Positions 25,865-34,840 of a stretch of 64,000 nt of DNA are shown piece by piece. Where the stretch lies: positions 2,672,501-2,736,500 of the forward strand of contig NZ_OZ038523.1 in assembly GCF_964036595.1 (NCBI RefSeq), in the 5' to 3' direction. This stretch comes from Tenacibaculum sp. 190524A05c (GTDB lineage: Bacteria > Bacteroidota > Bacteroidia > Flavobacteriales > Flavobacteriaceae). The notes beneath the pieces were generated by a model. It was given only the letters and a program-made list of their open reading frames with translations, was not told the origin of the DNA and ran no database searches. The stretch's first letter is position 1; the number at the start of each line of letters is the position of its first letter. The translations under genes and the position numbers were made by a program.

Positions 25865-27691
25865 ATGAAAAAGATTCTTGGGTTGTTTTTACTGCTTATT
25901 GCTGTTGTTTCATGTGAAAAAGAACACCAATCATTTGATTTCCAATCGCCCGATTTTTTCTTCAAAAAAACAAGACAAGGTTTATCAAAGGATTCTCTTG
26001 AGTTCTACCTCAATATTTTAGAGAACATTCCAACCGAAAAACTTTCTGACTCTTTACAAGCTGAGTATGCTTACATGACTTCCCGTTTTCATGATCGATT
26101 ATTAGATTATGATGCTGCCATTGGAAAATTAATATTCGCTACATCGTTCACCAAAGAGAAAATTAGAAATAGCAGAGAAATGTTGTACTTCAAGGCATTA
26201 AGAGCAATGTACTATAGACGAAAAAATGACTATTTAAATGCAGCTGGAGTAAACGAGAAAATGGCAAAATTGTTAGATTCTTCTGACTATAAGAAAAGAG
26301 CTCAAATATTTTATTATAACCAATTAATTCAAAGAGGTTTAGGAAAACCTAATGAAGCTCTTTTGGCTAATGCCAAAGCAAAAGAATTCTTTTTAAAAGC
26401 AAAAGACACTCCAAATTATTTAGTGTTAAGCTTAGATAGAGTGCCGATTCTAAATAGTTTATCTAAAAATGATGAAGCTCAGGAAGAACTTCGTAGCGTT
26501 TTACCTTATGAACATTTCTTAGATACACAGAGAAAATATCAATTATACAGTGCACAAGGCTATTCATACAACAGCACAAAAAAGTTTGTTAACGCCCTAA
26601 ATGCTTATAAAAAAGCGCTCGCATATTCTAAGCAACTTGATCCTAGAGTTGGCCTTCAAGAGGTTGCCAATTGTTATTTAAATGTTGGCGTAATGTATTC
26701 TAAATTAAATAATTATCAACAGTCAAAAGTTTATTTAGATTCGGTTTTTAGCTTAGGAATGGATCGTCTAAATTTTACAGATCAACAAGAAGCCTTGCGA
26801 ACAAAACTTGAAATTTCCTATAAGCTAAAAGAAGATTTTAAATACACCTCTTCTCGATTGGATTCGTTATTCTCATTCTTACAAAAGAGTAGTGATACGA
26901 GAATTAATAACGAGTTACAGGTATTACGAGAGTCCTACGAAAATGGGAGAAATTTACAGGAAGAGAAAAATCAAGTAGAAATCAAAAGTTTGAAGTTTGA
27001 ACGAAACCAGTATATTCTGATTGCACTACTTCTTATTTTAATTGTAATTACTGTTTTAGTTCTGAATTTTTATCGTCAACGAAGATTCAAAATAGAAAAA
27101 CAAAACTTCTTATTGCAACAGCGATTACTGCGCTCACAAATGAATCCTCATTTTATATTCAATAGCCTGAGTATGATCAAACAAAATGTGGAAAGTAATC
27201 CGAATCAGTATTCAAAATACATTGTGAAACTCTCTCGATTATTACGAACTGTTTTTGATAATTCTACTCAAGATTATGTGCTTTTAGAGGATGAATTGCA
27301 ATCGTTAGAAGATTATATTGAGTTACAAAAATTCCGATTCCCTGATCGTTTTGACTATGAAATTGAAAATAAAATTACTACAGAAAATGAACTCTTCATT
27401 CCGCCGATGTTATTGCAACCTTTTGTAGAAAATGCTATTATTCATGGGTTTGGAAAACTAGAAACTAAAGGCGATTTATACATTGAAATTTCACAGCAAA
27501 AGGAGTTCATAACTTGTTGTATTGAAGATAATGGTGTCGGAATGCAAAAATCCGATCTCAAAAAGAATTCGTCTATGTATTTAATTGATCAGTTTTTGTT
27601 TAAAATGACAGGAAAAAAACTGGAAATTTCAAACGATGAAACAGGAAAAGGAACTAAAATTGAAATCAAAATACCATATTCAGAACTATAA
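25865..27691 (+). CDS. LytS-type sensor histidine kinase with TPR sensor region
   Basis: A 608-residue protein. A lipobox-like N-terminus (LLLIAVVSCEKE, Cys at 18) is followed by about 330 residues of tetratricopeptide helices, a coiled coil, one membrane helix (about 380-400) and a His_kinase domain with the phospho-acceptor His429 in QMNPHFIFNSL, then the HATPase region (PPMLLQPFVENAIIHG; EDNGVGMQ). This is the TPR/LytS class common in Bacteroidota. The response regulator starts 3 bases later. The lipid anchor plus membrane helix suggests the TPRs sense in the periplasm. The divergent peptide gene is a candidate target. Confidence 0.93.
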   Translation: MKKILGLFLLLIAVVSCEKEHQSFDFQSPDFFFKKTRQGLSKDSLEFYLNILENIPTEKLSDSLQAEYAYMTSRFHDRLLDYDAAIGKLIFATSFTKEKIRNSREMLYFKALRAMYYRRKNDYLNAAGVNEKMAKLLDSSDYKKRAQIFYYNQLIQRGLGKPNEALLANAKAKEFFLKAKDTPNYLVLSLDRVPILNSLSKNDEAQEELRSVLPYEHFLDTQRKYQLYSAQGYSYNSTKKFVNALNAYKKALAYSKQLDPRVGLQEVANCYLNVGVMYSKLNNYQQSKVYLDSVFSLGMDRLNFTDQQEALRTKLEISYKLKEDFKYTSSRLDSLFSFLQKSSDTRINNELQVLRESYENGRNLQEEKNQVEIKSLKFERNQYILIALLLILIVITVLVLNFYRQRRFKIEKQNFLLQQRLLRSQMNPHFIFNSLSMIKQNVESNPNQYSKYIVKLSRLLRTVFDNSTQDYVLLEDELQSLEDYIELQKFRFPDRFDYEIENKITTENELFIPPMLLQPFVENAIIHGFGKLETKGDLYIEISQQKEFITCCIEDNGVGMQKSDLKKNSSMYLIDQFLFKMTGKKLEISNDETGKGTKIEIKIPYSEL

Positions 27692-27694
27692 ATT

Positions 27695-28429
27695 ATGCTA
27701 CGAGGGTTACTTATTGAAGATGAACAACATGTAAGAGAAGAATTGCAACAATTAATAGGCAAAAATTTTGCTAATGAAGTATCAATTGTAGGTGAAGCAA
27801 CTTCCGTAAAAGAAGGAGTAAAGGCAATTTTAACTCATCAACCAGATTTGGTGTTTTTGGATGTAGATTTAGGTGATGGTTCTAGTTTTGAAATCCTGTC
27901 TATGCTTCCGGAAATTAATTTTGAAATTATTTTTGTGACAGGTTATGATTCGCATGCTATTAAAGCTATAAAACTAGGAGCCTTAGATTATCTTTTAAAA
28001 CCAATTGATGAAGACGAACTTACCGAAGCAATTTTAAAGGCAATTCAACAAAAAAGTAAAGCAAAAAGTAATGAAGTTTTAGTAGATGTTGCGAGTAATT
28101 TCTACAAAAACAAAGTACATAATAAAATCGTTGTAAAGACTTTAGAGGCGCAACATATTTTAAATTTTGAAGATATTGTTTTTTGTAAATCTGAAGGAAA
28201 CTATACCACTTTTCATCTTGAAAATGAGCAAGTATTGGTGTCTAAATCCATGAAAAAATTACAGCCACTTTTAGATGATACTATCTTCTTAAAATGTCAT
28301 CAATCTTATCTTGTAAATACTTCATATGTTACTAAATACCTAAACGAAGGTTTCTTAGTAACTAAATATGGAGATCAGATTCCTGTTGCAACCCGAAGGA
28401 AAGATGAAGTTTTGGGTTTGTTATTTTAA
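27695..28429 (+). CDS. LytTR-family response regulator
   Basis: A 244-residue regulator. Receiver domain (1-120) has acidic pair Glu8-Asp9, phospho-acceptor Asp56 (LVFLDVDLG), the conserved Thr/Ser in VTGYD and Lys in LLKPID. The C-terminal LytTR DNA-binding domain (about 145-244) shows FCKSEGNYTTFHLEN, KLQPLL and FLKCHQSYLVNTSYV. LytTR proteins bind imperfect 9-base direct repeats near promoters; several LytTR regulators in streptococci control double-glycine peptides. Cognate to the kinase upstream, with a 3-base gap implying co-translation. Confidence 0.95.
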   Translation: MLRGLLIEDEQHVREELQQLIGKNFANEVSIVGEATSVKEGVKAILTHQPDLVFLDVDLGDGSSFEILSMLPEINFEIIFVTGYDSHAIKAIKLGALDYLLKPIDEDELTEAILKAIQQKSKAKSNEVLVDVASNFYKNKVHNKIVVKTLEAQHILNFEDIVFCKSEGNYTTFHLENEQVLVSKSMKKLQPLLDDTIFLKCHQSYLVNTSYVTKYLNEGFLVTKYGDQIPVATRRKDEVLGLLF

Positions 28430-28531
28430 AATTTTAAACAGATTTGAAGTCAATTCGAGCGAATTTGAACTGGTTTCATCTTGTATACAACTCAATAGTA
28501 CTTTTATTGCCAAACTAAAAATTATAATAAC

Positions 28532-29260
28532 ATGAAGTATGTACGATTAGTAATTTTAAGCATGACTATGATTTTTTTGTCATGTTCAAAAGAAGAAGAA
28601 AGTGTGCAAATGTTAGAAACATTTGAAAAAGAAAAAGTCATCACAAATCGATCTAAAGGAGGAAATAAAGTACCACCCATAGGTACTCCATATTCTCTTA
28701 TTGAAGAAGAAAATATGATGTATATGACTTCATATCTCATCGGCTTGACATTATTACAAGATCAAGCAGCGAGAGATTATTTTTATCAAGAATTAACCGG
28801 AAAACAGCAAAAAATTAGCTTAAGAACTTTATTAAACGGAACGAACAATCCTTTTGAAACAGCTTTTAGTGGGCGTTACATGTTGTACAATTGGTATACA
28901 GACCCTAAAGGAGAACCAACACCACCAATATCTTCTGCAATTCCAGATCCTTTGGAAAGAGCTTATGATGTGTTGCATATGGGATATTACACCTATTATC
29001 TTTCGATTCATAACGATTACGATTGGGATATACATGTACCGAACAAGCACATATTATTTAGCTATTTTAACTTTAATCAATACCTGAATCATAAACAATA
29101 TATTATCAATTTATGGGACATGGACACTGGATTATATGATGACGGGTTAAAAATGTCTGATACAGATAAATTCTTTATTCCAAGCACTTTTGATTATGCT
29201 CAAGAACTCAACGATATCTTAATCCTAACGCTGAGAAACGCAGGAACTTATTCTATCTAA
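28532..29260 (+). CDS. Lipoprotein of unknown function next to the LytTR system
   Basis: A 242-residue lipoprotein with lipobox MIFLSCSKEE (Cys at about 17). The body holds MTSYLIGLTLLQDQAARDYFYQEL and LRTLLNGTNNPFETAF, a proline-rich middle (PKGEPTPPISSAIPDPLERAY) and an aromatic-rich C-terminus (WDIHVPNKHILFSYFNF). I do not recognise a family. It lies 102 bases after the regulator on the same strand, with a weak -7 match (TACTTTTA) in that gap, and ends at a good terminator, so it may form part of or be controlled by the two-component unit. Confidence 0.78.
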   Translation: MKYVRLVILSMTMIFLSCSKEEESVQMLETFEKEKVITNRSKGGNKVPPIGTPYSLIEEENMMYMTSYLIGLTLLQDQAARDYFYQELTGKQQKISLRTLLNGTNNPFETAFSGRYMLYNWYTDPKGEPTPPISSAIPDPLERAYDVLHMGYYTYYLSIHNDYDWDIHVPNKHILFSYFNFNQYLNHKQYIINLWDMDTGLYDDGLKMSDTDKFFIPSTFDYAQELNDILILTLRNAGTYSI

Positions 29261-29282
29261 AATTTAAATTTGAAAATAATAC

Positions 29283-29315
29283 AACCGTCTTTGTTCAAAA
29301 GGCGGTTATTTTTTC
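29283..29315 (+). terminator. Terminator after the lipoprotein gene at 28532
   Basis: AACCGTCTTT pairs with AAAGGCGGTT (one wobble) over a short loop and is followed by T-rich ATTTTTTC. The 3' end overlaps the convergent methyltransferase stop. Confidence 0.75.
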
Positions 29316-29902
29316 CCCTTAAAAATACCGAATAATTCATTTCCTTGTCTAGGTGGAATGGAGTTGTAACAAGCTTCAAAACGTTGAACTTCAAAATAGG
29401 GTGAGAGGTAACTCAAATATTCTTCCATGTCGCCTCCAAATGGTCGTTTTTCTAGATCTCCAGTTAATGGAATATCAAACCACAATCCTACTAATTTTCC
29501 ATTTGGTTTTAGAAGTTCATTCATCTTTTCTGCATAGGATTTTCTGGTTTCTGGAAGTGGAGGAAAAGAACAGAAAAAAGTTTGTTCTAATATCAAATCA
29601 AACTGACCTTCAAACTCAAAAAAGTCGTTTTCATGTAATTGTTCCACGGGAAAATTTGGGTTTCTTTCAGCAAAAGCTTTTAGTGGTTCATTAGCAATAT
29701 CTAGTACGTGAACATTTGTAAATCCATTATTGAATAAATATTCTGCCTCATAAGAATTACCAGCACCTGGAATTAAAATAGTAAGCTTCTTGTTTGACAA
29801 TTGATCTATATAATTCTGCAATGGAGGAGAAGGCGCTCCTAAATCCCATCCTGTATTATTCTCATTATAGCGTTGCGACCAATATTCTTTTGTAGTACTC
29901 AA
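29306..29902 (-). CDS. TPMT-family SAM-dependent methyltransferase
   Basis: A 198-residue class I methyltransferase of the thiopurine methyltransferase family. The family signature WDLGAPSPPLQNYID is near the N-terminus (about 19-33), followed by the SAM-binding LIPGAGNSYEAEYLFN and later DFFEFEGQFDLILEQTFFCSFPP. In bacteria the family methylates thiol, selenium or halide nucleophiles. It is convergent with the lipoprotein gene at 28532. Substrate is not predictable. Confidence 0.92.
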   Translation of the reverse strand: MSTTKEYWSQRYNENNTGWDLGAPSPPLQNYIDQLSNKKLTILIPGAGNSYEAEYLFNNGFTNVHVLDIANEPLKAFAERNPNFPVEQLHENDFFEFEGQFDLILEQTFFCSFPPLPETRKSYAEKMNELLKPNGKLVGLWFDIPLTGDLEKRPFGGDMEEYLSYLSPYFEVQRFEACYNSIPPRQGNELFGIFKGKK

Positions 29903-29955
29903 GTTCTTAGATTTTCAACTAAAAATACAGCTTTTGGTTTAATTCTAATTTAAAA

Positions 29956-29987
29956 AAAGTACCGATAACTTTATCTATCGGTACTTT
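29956..29987 (-). terminator. Terminator of the gene at 30019
   Basis: AAAGTACCGATA and TATCGGTACTTT form a perfect 12-bp stem with an 8-base loop. On the minus strand it ends in a T run. It lies 31 bases past the stop codon. Confidence 0.88.
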
Positions 29988-30018
29988 GTAACAACTATTA
30001 GTTTCTAATTTTCAATAA

Positions 30019-30582
30019 TTAGTTTCCTAAAATTACTGTATATACCACTTGATCAACATTCCAACCTCTTTCGTTGAAACATCCGTTTTGTGCATCAGCT
30101 TGAATAAAAGCAATTTTCAATGGGTTAATTTGACGCTGAATTTCTGCAATGTGAGCATCAAATTGGAACTGATATCTATCCATATTAATATCAGAATCGC
30201 CATCGATATAATAAGAATAATCAAAAGTAAATTGCTGTGCTTGAGGTGGAAAAATTAAAGTTCCTTGAGTATAACTAATACAGTTAGAAGTATTCACATA
30301 AGCCTCAATTTCTTGAGCAGATTCACTTCCACATTGAATATCGCTATCTAAAGTACAGTTCACAATTCTTTGAGAAATTGCAGCATTTTGTAGTTTTTTT
30401 CCAGACTTTAATTCTTTAGCTAATTGCTGAATTTCTGGAGTATTAGAAACATCAATTACCTTAACAAATTGTTGGTTTTGTGTACTAGTTGGAACTATTT
30501 CCGTAACTACATTTTCGTCGTTCTGACAGCTGTTGAATGCAACTAAAGCTACAACAGCAATAATTAATTTAAAAGTTTTCAT
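30019..30582 (-). CDS. Exported lipoprotein of unknown function
   Basis: A 187-residue protein with lipobox VAFNSCQNDE (Cys at about 19). The mature part has NTPEIQQLAKELKSGKKLQNAAISQ followed by a beta-rich domain with four cysteines (VNCTLDSDIQCG, TSNCISY, NGCFNERGW) and ends VYTVILGN. It has its own terminator and a separate upstream region of 180 bases. No family recognised. Confidence 0.78.
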   Translation of the reverse strand: MKTFKLIIAVVALVAFNSCQNDENVVTEIVPTSTQNQQFVKVIDVSNTPEIQQLAKELKSGKKLQNAAISQRIVNCTLDSDIQCGSESAQEIEAYVNTSNCISYTQGTLIFPPQAQQFTFDYSYYIDGDSDINMDRYQFQFDAHIAEIQRQINPLKIAFIQADAQNGCFNERGWNVDQVVYTVILGN

Positions 30583-30762
30583 TTTAATGATGGTTAAAGG
30601 TTAATTCGATGGCGAATTTACCGATAATCAACATCCAAAAAACGGTACTTTAAAATGGTGATAATTGTATAATATTCTTAAAGTTAACTTAACAAGTTGA
30701 TAAAGATTTTTTCGAAAATTCTTAATCCGTTTTATCGTTTCAAAAACTAACTTATTCAGTTT

Positions 30763-31761
30763 TTACTGTAAGTTCAAATTCATTTGTTTCACCATAAAGT
30801 CAAAACATAACACTTCTAAACGTTTTCCATCAAAAGTTGCATTCCAAGGTCCATGTCCTTTTCCTTCTAAAGGATAAAACTCATAAGGAACACCAGAATT
30901 TATATAATGATCTCTCAAGGTTTCTGCCTCTGAAAATAAAACTGTAGGATCTTCTGTTCCATGAATGATAATAATTGGCGCGTCATTAGCTCCAAAACGT
31001 TGTTTTCCATATAAATCATTAATCAATCGAGCTGTAACTCCACTTCCCCAAAAATCTAAAATAGTTCTAACCCTAGTGGTTTCGCCACCATTTGTACTTG
31101 CTAAAGTAGGATCGGTAGATGAAGAAATTTCACTGTAATAATCTTCAGCTTCGGTAACTCCAAGCATTGTTGCAGAAACAGCACCAGCTGAACCTCCACC
31201 AACAGAAACATAATCTAGATTAATGTTGTAAGTACCAGCATTTGCAAATACCCAACGCAATGCAGCTTTAGCATCTCTACTTGCTGGATACAAAGCATAA
31301 GCTTGATCTTTATCTGCAATAATTGCACTATTATTTTCAATATAAGTTGCCCATTCCTGCGGAACAGTTCCTAAATCAGCTTGTAAACGGTAGTTAATTG
31401 AAAAAGCAACCCAACCTCTTTCAGCAAAATAATTTGCCAAATACGTCATTTGCGATACTTCTTTTGAACCACCTACAAAACCTCCGCCATGAATTAGTAA
31501 AACTGCAGGTCGGTTTGTAGATGAATTATTTGGAACATAAGCATCAAGTTTCAATTCTTTAACCGTTGAAGAACTGCTATTTATAGTTTGATGACTTAAG
31601 CCTTCGGCATAGGTAATATCTTTAGTTACTGTTACTTGATAAGTAGAGTTTTCAGAAACTGTTGGTGCTTGATTATTTGTATCTGGAACATCATTGGTAT
31701 CAGAAGAACTACAAGCGTATAAAATAGTCGTTAAAGCAAAAGTGTAAATTAATTTTCTCAT
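30763..31761 (-). CDS. Alpha/beta-hydrolase lipoprotein (BD-FAE/carboxylesterase-like)
   Basis: The ATG at 31761 (MRKLIYTFALTTILYACSSS) gives a lipobox and 332 residues. The hydrolase fold shows the oxyanion motif IHGGGFVGG, the nucleophile Ser in VGGGSAGAVS, an acidic residue in HGTEDPTVLF and the catalytic His in GKGHGPWNA. This pattern is that of small-molecule or feruloyl/acetyl esterases of the hormone-sensitive-lipase-like superfamily. The location is extracytoplasmic. A short upstream frame from 31797 adds residues before the lipobox and is unlikely. Confidence 0.9.
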   Translation of the reverse strand: MRKLIYTFALTTILYACSSSDTNDVPDTNNQAPTVSENSTYQVTVTKDITYAEGLSHQTINSSSSTVKELKLDAYVPNNSSTNRPAVLLIHGGGFVGGSKEVSQMTYLANYFAERGWVAFSINYRLQADLGTVPQEWATYIENNSAIIADKDQAYALYPASRDAKAALRWVFANAGTYNINLDYVSVGGGSAGAVSATMLGVTEAEDYYSEISSSTDPTLASTNGGETTRVRTILDFWGSGVTARLINDLYGKQRFGANDAPIIIIHGTEDPTVLFSEAETLRDHYINSGVPYEFYPLEGKGHGPWNATFDGKRLEVLCFDFMVKQMNLNLQ

Positions 31762-31917
31762 GAATAGGGATTTAATACTGAGACTCCAAAAAACCATAAA
31801 GGTTTAACGTGGAACAAATTAGCTTAAAGATAATGAATTATTTATGGCTGAATATGTGACTTTTGAAGGTTTTTTTCATCTAAAAAGTATAGAAGACCTA
31901 ATTCAAAAACTAAAATT

Positions 31918-32352
31918 ATGCCGATATACGAGTTATACTCATGGGGAAAACACAATCAAGAAATTGGATATTTTGCAAGTATTGTAAAAATTGCATTAGT
32001 AGATAATACAATTTCGAAAGGAGAACAAAAGTTACTGGATAGAGCCGCTCGAAAATTAAATATCAAAGACGAAGAATATCAGAAAATTTTAAAAAATCCT
32101 GAAAACTATCCAGTCAATCCTCCTGTTGGATATGATGAAAGTATTGAACGATTGTATTTATTAACAAAAATGATTTTTGCCGATGGTAATGTTGATAAAG
32201 ATGAAGTTGCACTTATGCGCAAGATTACCACTGCTTTAAGCTTTCCTTTAGACAATGTGGAAAAGGTTTGTGATGAAGCTATTCATCTGGTAATGAACGA
32301 CAATGACTTAGAAGATTTTTCAGCAGCCATAAAAAAAGTAAATGCAGTATAA
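31918..32352 (+). CDS. TerB-family protein
   Basis: A 144-residue protein, all alpha, with two matching halves: YFASIVKIALVDNTISKGEQKLLDRAARKL and RLYLLTKMIFADGNVDKDEVALMRKITTAL. The D-G/N-x-(V/I)-x-x-x-E turn that binds calcium in TerB is present in both halves. No other tellurite-resistance gene is nearby, so it is probably a stand-alone stress or metal-sensing protein, as often seen in Flavobacteriia. Confidence 0.88.
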   Translation: MPIYELYSWGKHNQEIGYFASIVKIALVDNTISKGEQKLLDRAARKLNIKDEEYQKILKNPENYPVNPPVGYDESIERLYLLTKMIFADGNVDKDEVALMRKITTALSFPLDNVEKVCDEAIHLVMNDNDLEDFSAAIKKVNAV

Positions 32353-32406
32353 ATTATACTAAAATAAAATTTTACTAGTTTAGTACTGTAACAAATTCCC
32401 CTAATT

Positions 32407-33018
32407 ATGGTTTTAAAAAGAACTTTTTTGGCCTTGTGTCTACTTTTTTTTTCTGCTAATGTATTAGCTCAAGTACAAGAACGAGGAGATTTATGGCAAA
32501 TTGGTATCGGTGCTGGAGTAGTTAAATTTTCTGATGAAAATGCTGCTTTTATTGGAGATAAAAATCTCTTTCAAATTCCTAGATTAAATCTTACAATTCC
32601 TATTTCAAGCAATTTATCTGTTGATGGCGCAATGTCTTTCAATACTTTCGATGTTGGATTTATAAGTAACTCTGTAAAGTATTTCTCTATGGACGCTTCT
32701 TTGCGTTACAACTTCAAAGATCTAATTAAAGATTTCAAACCGTATGTATTTGTAGGTGGAAGTTTGGTTGACTCTGAATTGAAGATGACGCCAACTATGA
32801 ATATTGGTTTCGGAGCAACATATTGGGTAACGAACACCATAGGTTTAAACACGCAGTTGTATTACAAACATTCATTAGAAATTTATGAAAGTATGCGTTC
32901 TCACATTCAAATAACTGGTGGAATTGTATTTAGTTTCAACGGATTATTCGGTGGTGGTGGAATGAGTAGAAGAAACTCATTAACTGGTGGAGCGTGTTAC
33001 CATAATCCAAACGATTAG
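32407..33018 (+). CDS. Outer-membrane beta-barrel protein
   Basis: A 203-residue exported protein with a clear signal peptide (to VLAQ, about residue 22) followed by amphipathic beta strands with alternating aromatic residues (GDLWQIGIGAGVVKF; YFSMDASLRYNF; VFVGGSLVDSE; GFGATYWVTNTIGLNTQLYYKHS). It fits the small OmpA-like or OmpW-like beta-barrels. It overlaps the convergent DUF2490 gene by 4 bases at the 3' end. No ligand can be inferred. Confidence 0.85.
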   Translation: MVLKRTFLALCLLFFSANVLAQVQERGDLWQIGIGAGVVKFSDENAAFIGDKNLFQIPRLNLTIPISSNLSVDGAMSFNTFDVGFISNSVKYFSMDASLRYNFKDLIKDFKPYVFVGGSLVDSELKMTPTMNIGFGATYWVTNTIGLNTQLYYKHSLEIYESMRSHIQITGGIVFSFNGLFGGGGMSRRNSLTGGACYHNPND

Positions 33019-33764
33019 AACATGTAAAGTATTCCGTTTGTTAATCGATATTGTTCTTTTGGAATTCCTAACACAGGAAATTGATCGTATTGATACGTGA
33101 AATTCGTGGTAAACGATAAATTTTTAAAAATTCCCAGAGCAATGGTAGACTGACTAGAAATTCTAAAATCTGAAAACATATCAAATCTAGGTTGATAGTA
33201 GGTAGTACTAACAATCGAGATATTTTTTTTAGGAAATAAACTCATGGAAAAATAAGAGCTACTTCTCCAATCTCTATTTGCTTCTTCTACGTCAGAATTT
33301 ACATTTTCATGTTCGTACATTACCAAACTCCCTAAATAAAACTTGTATTTCTCGTTTTTAGACAATTTAAAGCGTAATCCGGTTCCCACTAATCCTCTGA
33401 ATCGAATTGCTGCTATTTCGTCCGTCTGAGACTGTAAAAACGCCTCTAGAGCGATTTTATCATTAAATCGGTAGTTGTACCTCAAATGTTGTGCATTTCG
33501 GCTTACAAACTTGTTAGAATTCGCCTCACGAAAATCTAAATCGTTTATGAACAACCATAAATGGTTTTTGGTTTTGTATTGAACACGTGTTCTATTTGAA
33601 ATTCCGAATATGGTGTTCTTGTTTTTGATAAGATGTAAATCTAATCTCGTAAAGCCAGACCAACCAGTAGTATCAGTAACTCGACGTAAATTTTCAACGT
33701 TAATCACTTGAGCATTTGTGATAAATGGTAAAAATAGAAATGCAATAAAAACAAACTTTTTCAT
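33015..33764 (-). CDS. DUF2490 outer-membrane protein
   Basis: A 249-residue protein with signal peptide (FLPFITNAQ, to about residue 19) and a predicted beta-barrel of long strands ending in an aromatic residue (GILYMF), as outer-membrane proteins do. The pattern RYNYRFNDKIALEAFLQSQ...RFRGLVGTGLRFKL matches the DUF2490 family. It is 14 bases downstream of the MBL hydrolase gene and probably in one operon with it. Function unknown. Confidence 0.85.
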   Translation of the reverse strand: MKKFVFIAFLFLPFITNAQVINVENLRRVTDTTGWSGFTRLDLHLIKNKNTIFGISNRTRVQYKTKNHLWLFINDLDFREANSNKFVSRNAQHLRYNYRFNDKIALEAFLQSQTDEIAAIRFRGLVGTGLRFKLSKNEKYKFYLGSLVMYEHENVNSDVEEANRDWRSSSYFSMSLFPKKNISIVSTTYYQPRFDMFSDFRISSQSTIALGIFKNLSFTTNFTYQYDQFPVLGIPKEQYRLTNGILYMF

Positions 33765-33778
33765 TCTGTATGGTTAAA

Positions 33779-34729
33779 CTATTGTTGTTTGAAAGAAGCA
33801 TAAAATTCTTTCTTTAGTTGTGTTATTTGGTCTTCACTATATTTCCTAGAAAAGTGAACTGGTATTGGGTTTTTGATTCCCGAAAGTCTAGCTATTTTAC
33901 CTGACTGCTCAGCATAACTATGAAAATTTTTCACTGCAAAGTCTTTGTCTTCGTTCAAGTAAAACGACTCTATAAGAACTGTTTCACAAGACTTGAAATG
34001 TGTCTTGATCTTTTCATGGTTTTCAATACTCGGTGCATGATCCATAATAATTCCAAGACTATCTCCCTTTTGAATATCAAGTAAATAAAATAAGTCTTTT
34101 GCCTCGTAAGAAACATCATCAATTATAATTTCAGTATCCAATTTTTGATGTTCAAAAGCATCTTTTAATTGCTTTACCCATTTTCCTGGTTTAAAATCTG
34201 CTTTGCTTATATCAATTTTGATTTTCTCTTTTTCCTCAAATTTGTAGGCAACTGTTGGGATTTTATGATCTAAAAACACAACGGAAACATTAAAATCATC
34301 GTTCTGATAAACATAATCCACTTCGCTTTCTTCTACTTTTTTCAAATTCCATAAAGGAGGTTGAAGCTCAAATGAAGTATACTTATCCTTCGATTGTAAT
34401 TCGCGAACTTCATAAATAATAGCATTTTCATCAATTAAGTTCCACGTGTAGCCTAACAGTTTAGCTTGGACTTGTGAAGCAATTCCAGGTGGACCTACAA
34501 TAACAACTCGTCTTTCAATTCCTATTTGATGCCGAATAATACTATCAAAATTTATGAAATGATCAATGTGAGTATGACTTATAAAAACAACTTTTATATT
34601 TTGTATTTCTTTAACTGTCAAACCACTAGCTTCACCGCAATCGCATAAATAATTCCACGAATGGTTGTCTTTTTGAATTAAAATAGAAATATCCTCGTCT
34701 TGGGCACTTTTAACAGTAGCAGTAAACAT
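33779..34729 (-). CDS. Metallo-beta-lactamase fold hydrolase, RNase Z-like
   Basis: The ATG at 34729 (MFTATVKSAQDED) gives 316 residues. It has the MBL zinc motif SHTHIDHFINFD (HxHxDH), the later H in DHKIPTVAYKF and DHAPS, and IPVHFSRKY for the last His. The general layout is that of ribonuclease Z/arylsulfatase-type MBL proteins, which process tRNA 3' ends or hydrolyse phosphodiesters; residue spacing does not settle which. It is followed after 14 bases by the DUF2490 gene. Confidence 0.85.
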   Translation of the reverse strand: MFTATVKSAQDEDISILIQKDNHSWNYLCDCGEASGLTVKEIQNIKVVFISHTHIDHFINFDSIIRHQIGIERRVVIVGPPGIASQVQAKLLGYTWNLIDENAIIYEVRELQSKDKYTSFELQPPLWNLKKVEESEVDYVYQNDDFNVSVVFLDHKIPTVAYKFEEKEKIKIDISKADFKPGKWVKQLKDAFEHQKLDTEIIIDDVSYEAKDLFYLLDIQKGDSLGIIMDHAPSIENHEKIKTHFKSCETVLIESFYLNEDKDFAVKNFHSYAEQSGKIARLSGIKNPIPVHFSRKYSEDQITQLKKEFYASFKQQ

Positions 34730-34788
34730 GTTTTCTTTTCCTTGGTTTCCGTACAAAGAAACAAAAAAGTAATAACCAACAAAAAAGA

Positions 34789-34819
34789 AAGCGCTACTAA
34801 GAAAATCCTAGTAGCGCTT
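34789..34819 (-). terminator. Terminator of gltX
   Basis: AAGCGCTACTA and TAGTAGCGCTT form a perfect 11-bp stem with a 9-base loop, T-rich after the stem on the minus strand. It lies 22 bases beyond the gltX stop and separates it from the MBL gene. Confidence 0.9.
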
Positions 34820-34840
34820 GTATTTTATCGAAATTTGAGC

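Noticed and set aside
31918..32352. Tellurite resistance operon
   Set aside because: Only a single TerB-like gene is present; TerC, TerD or TerZ partners are missing.
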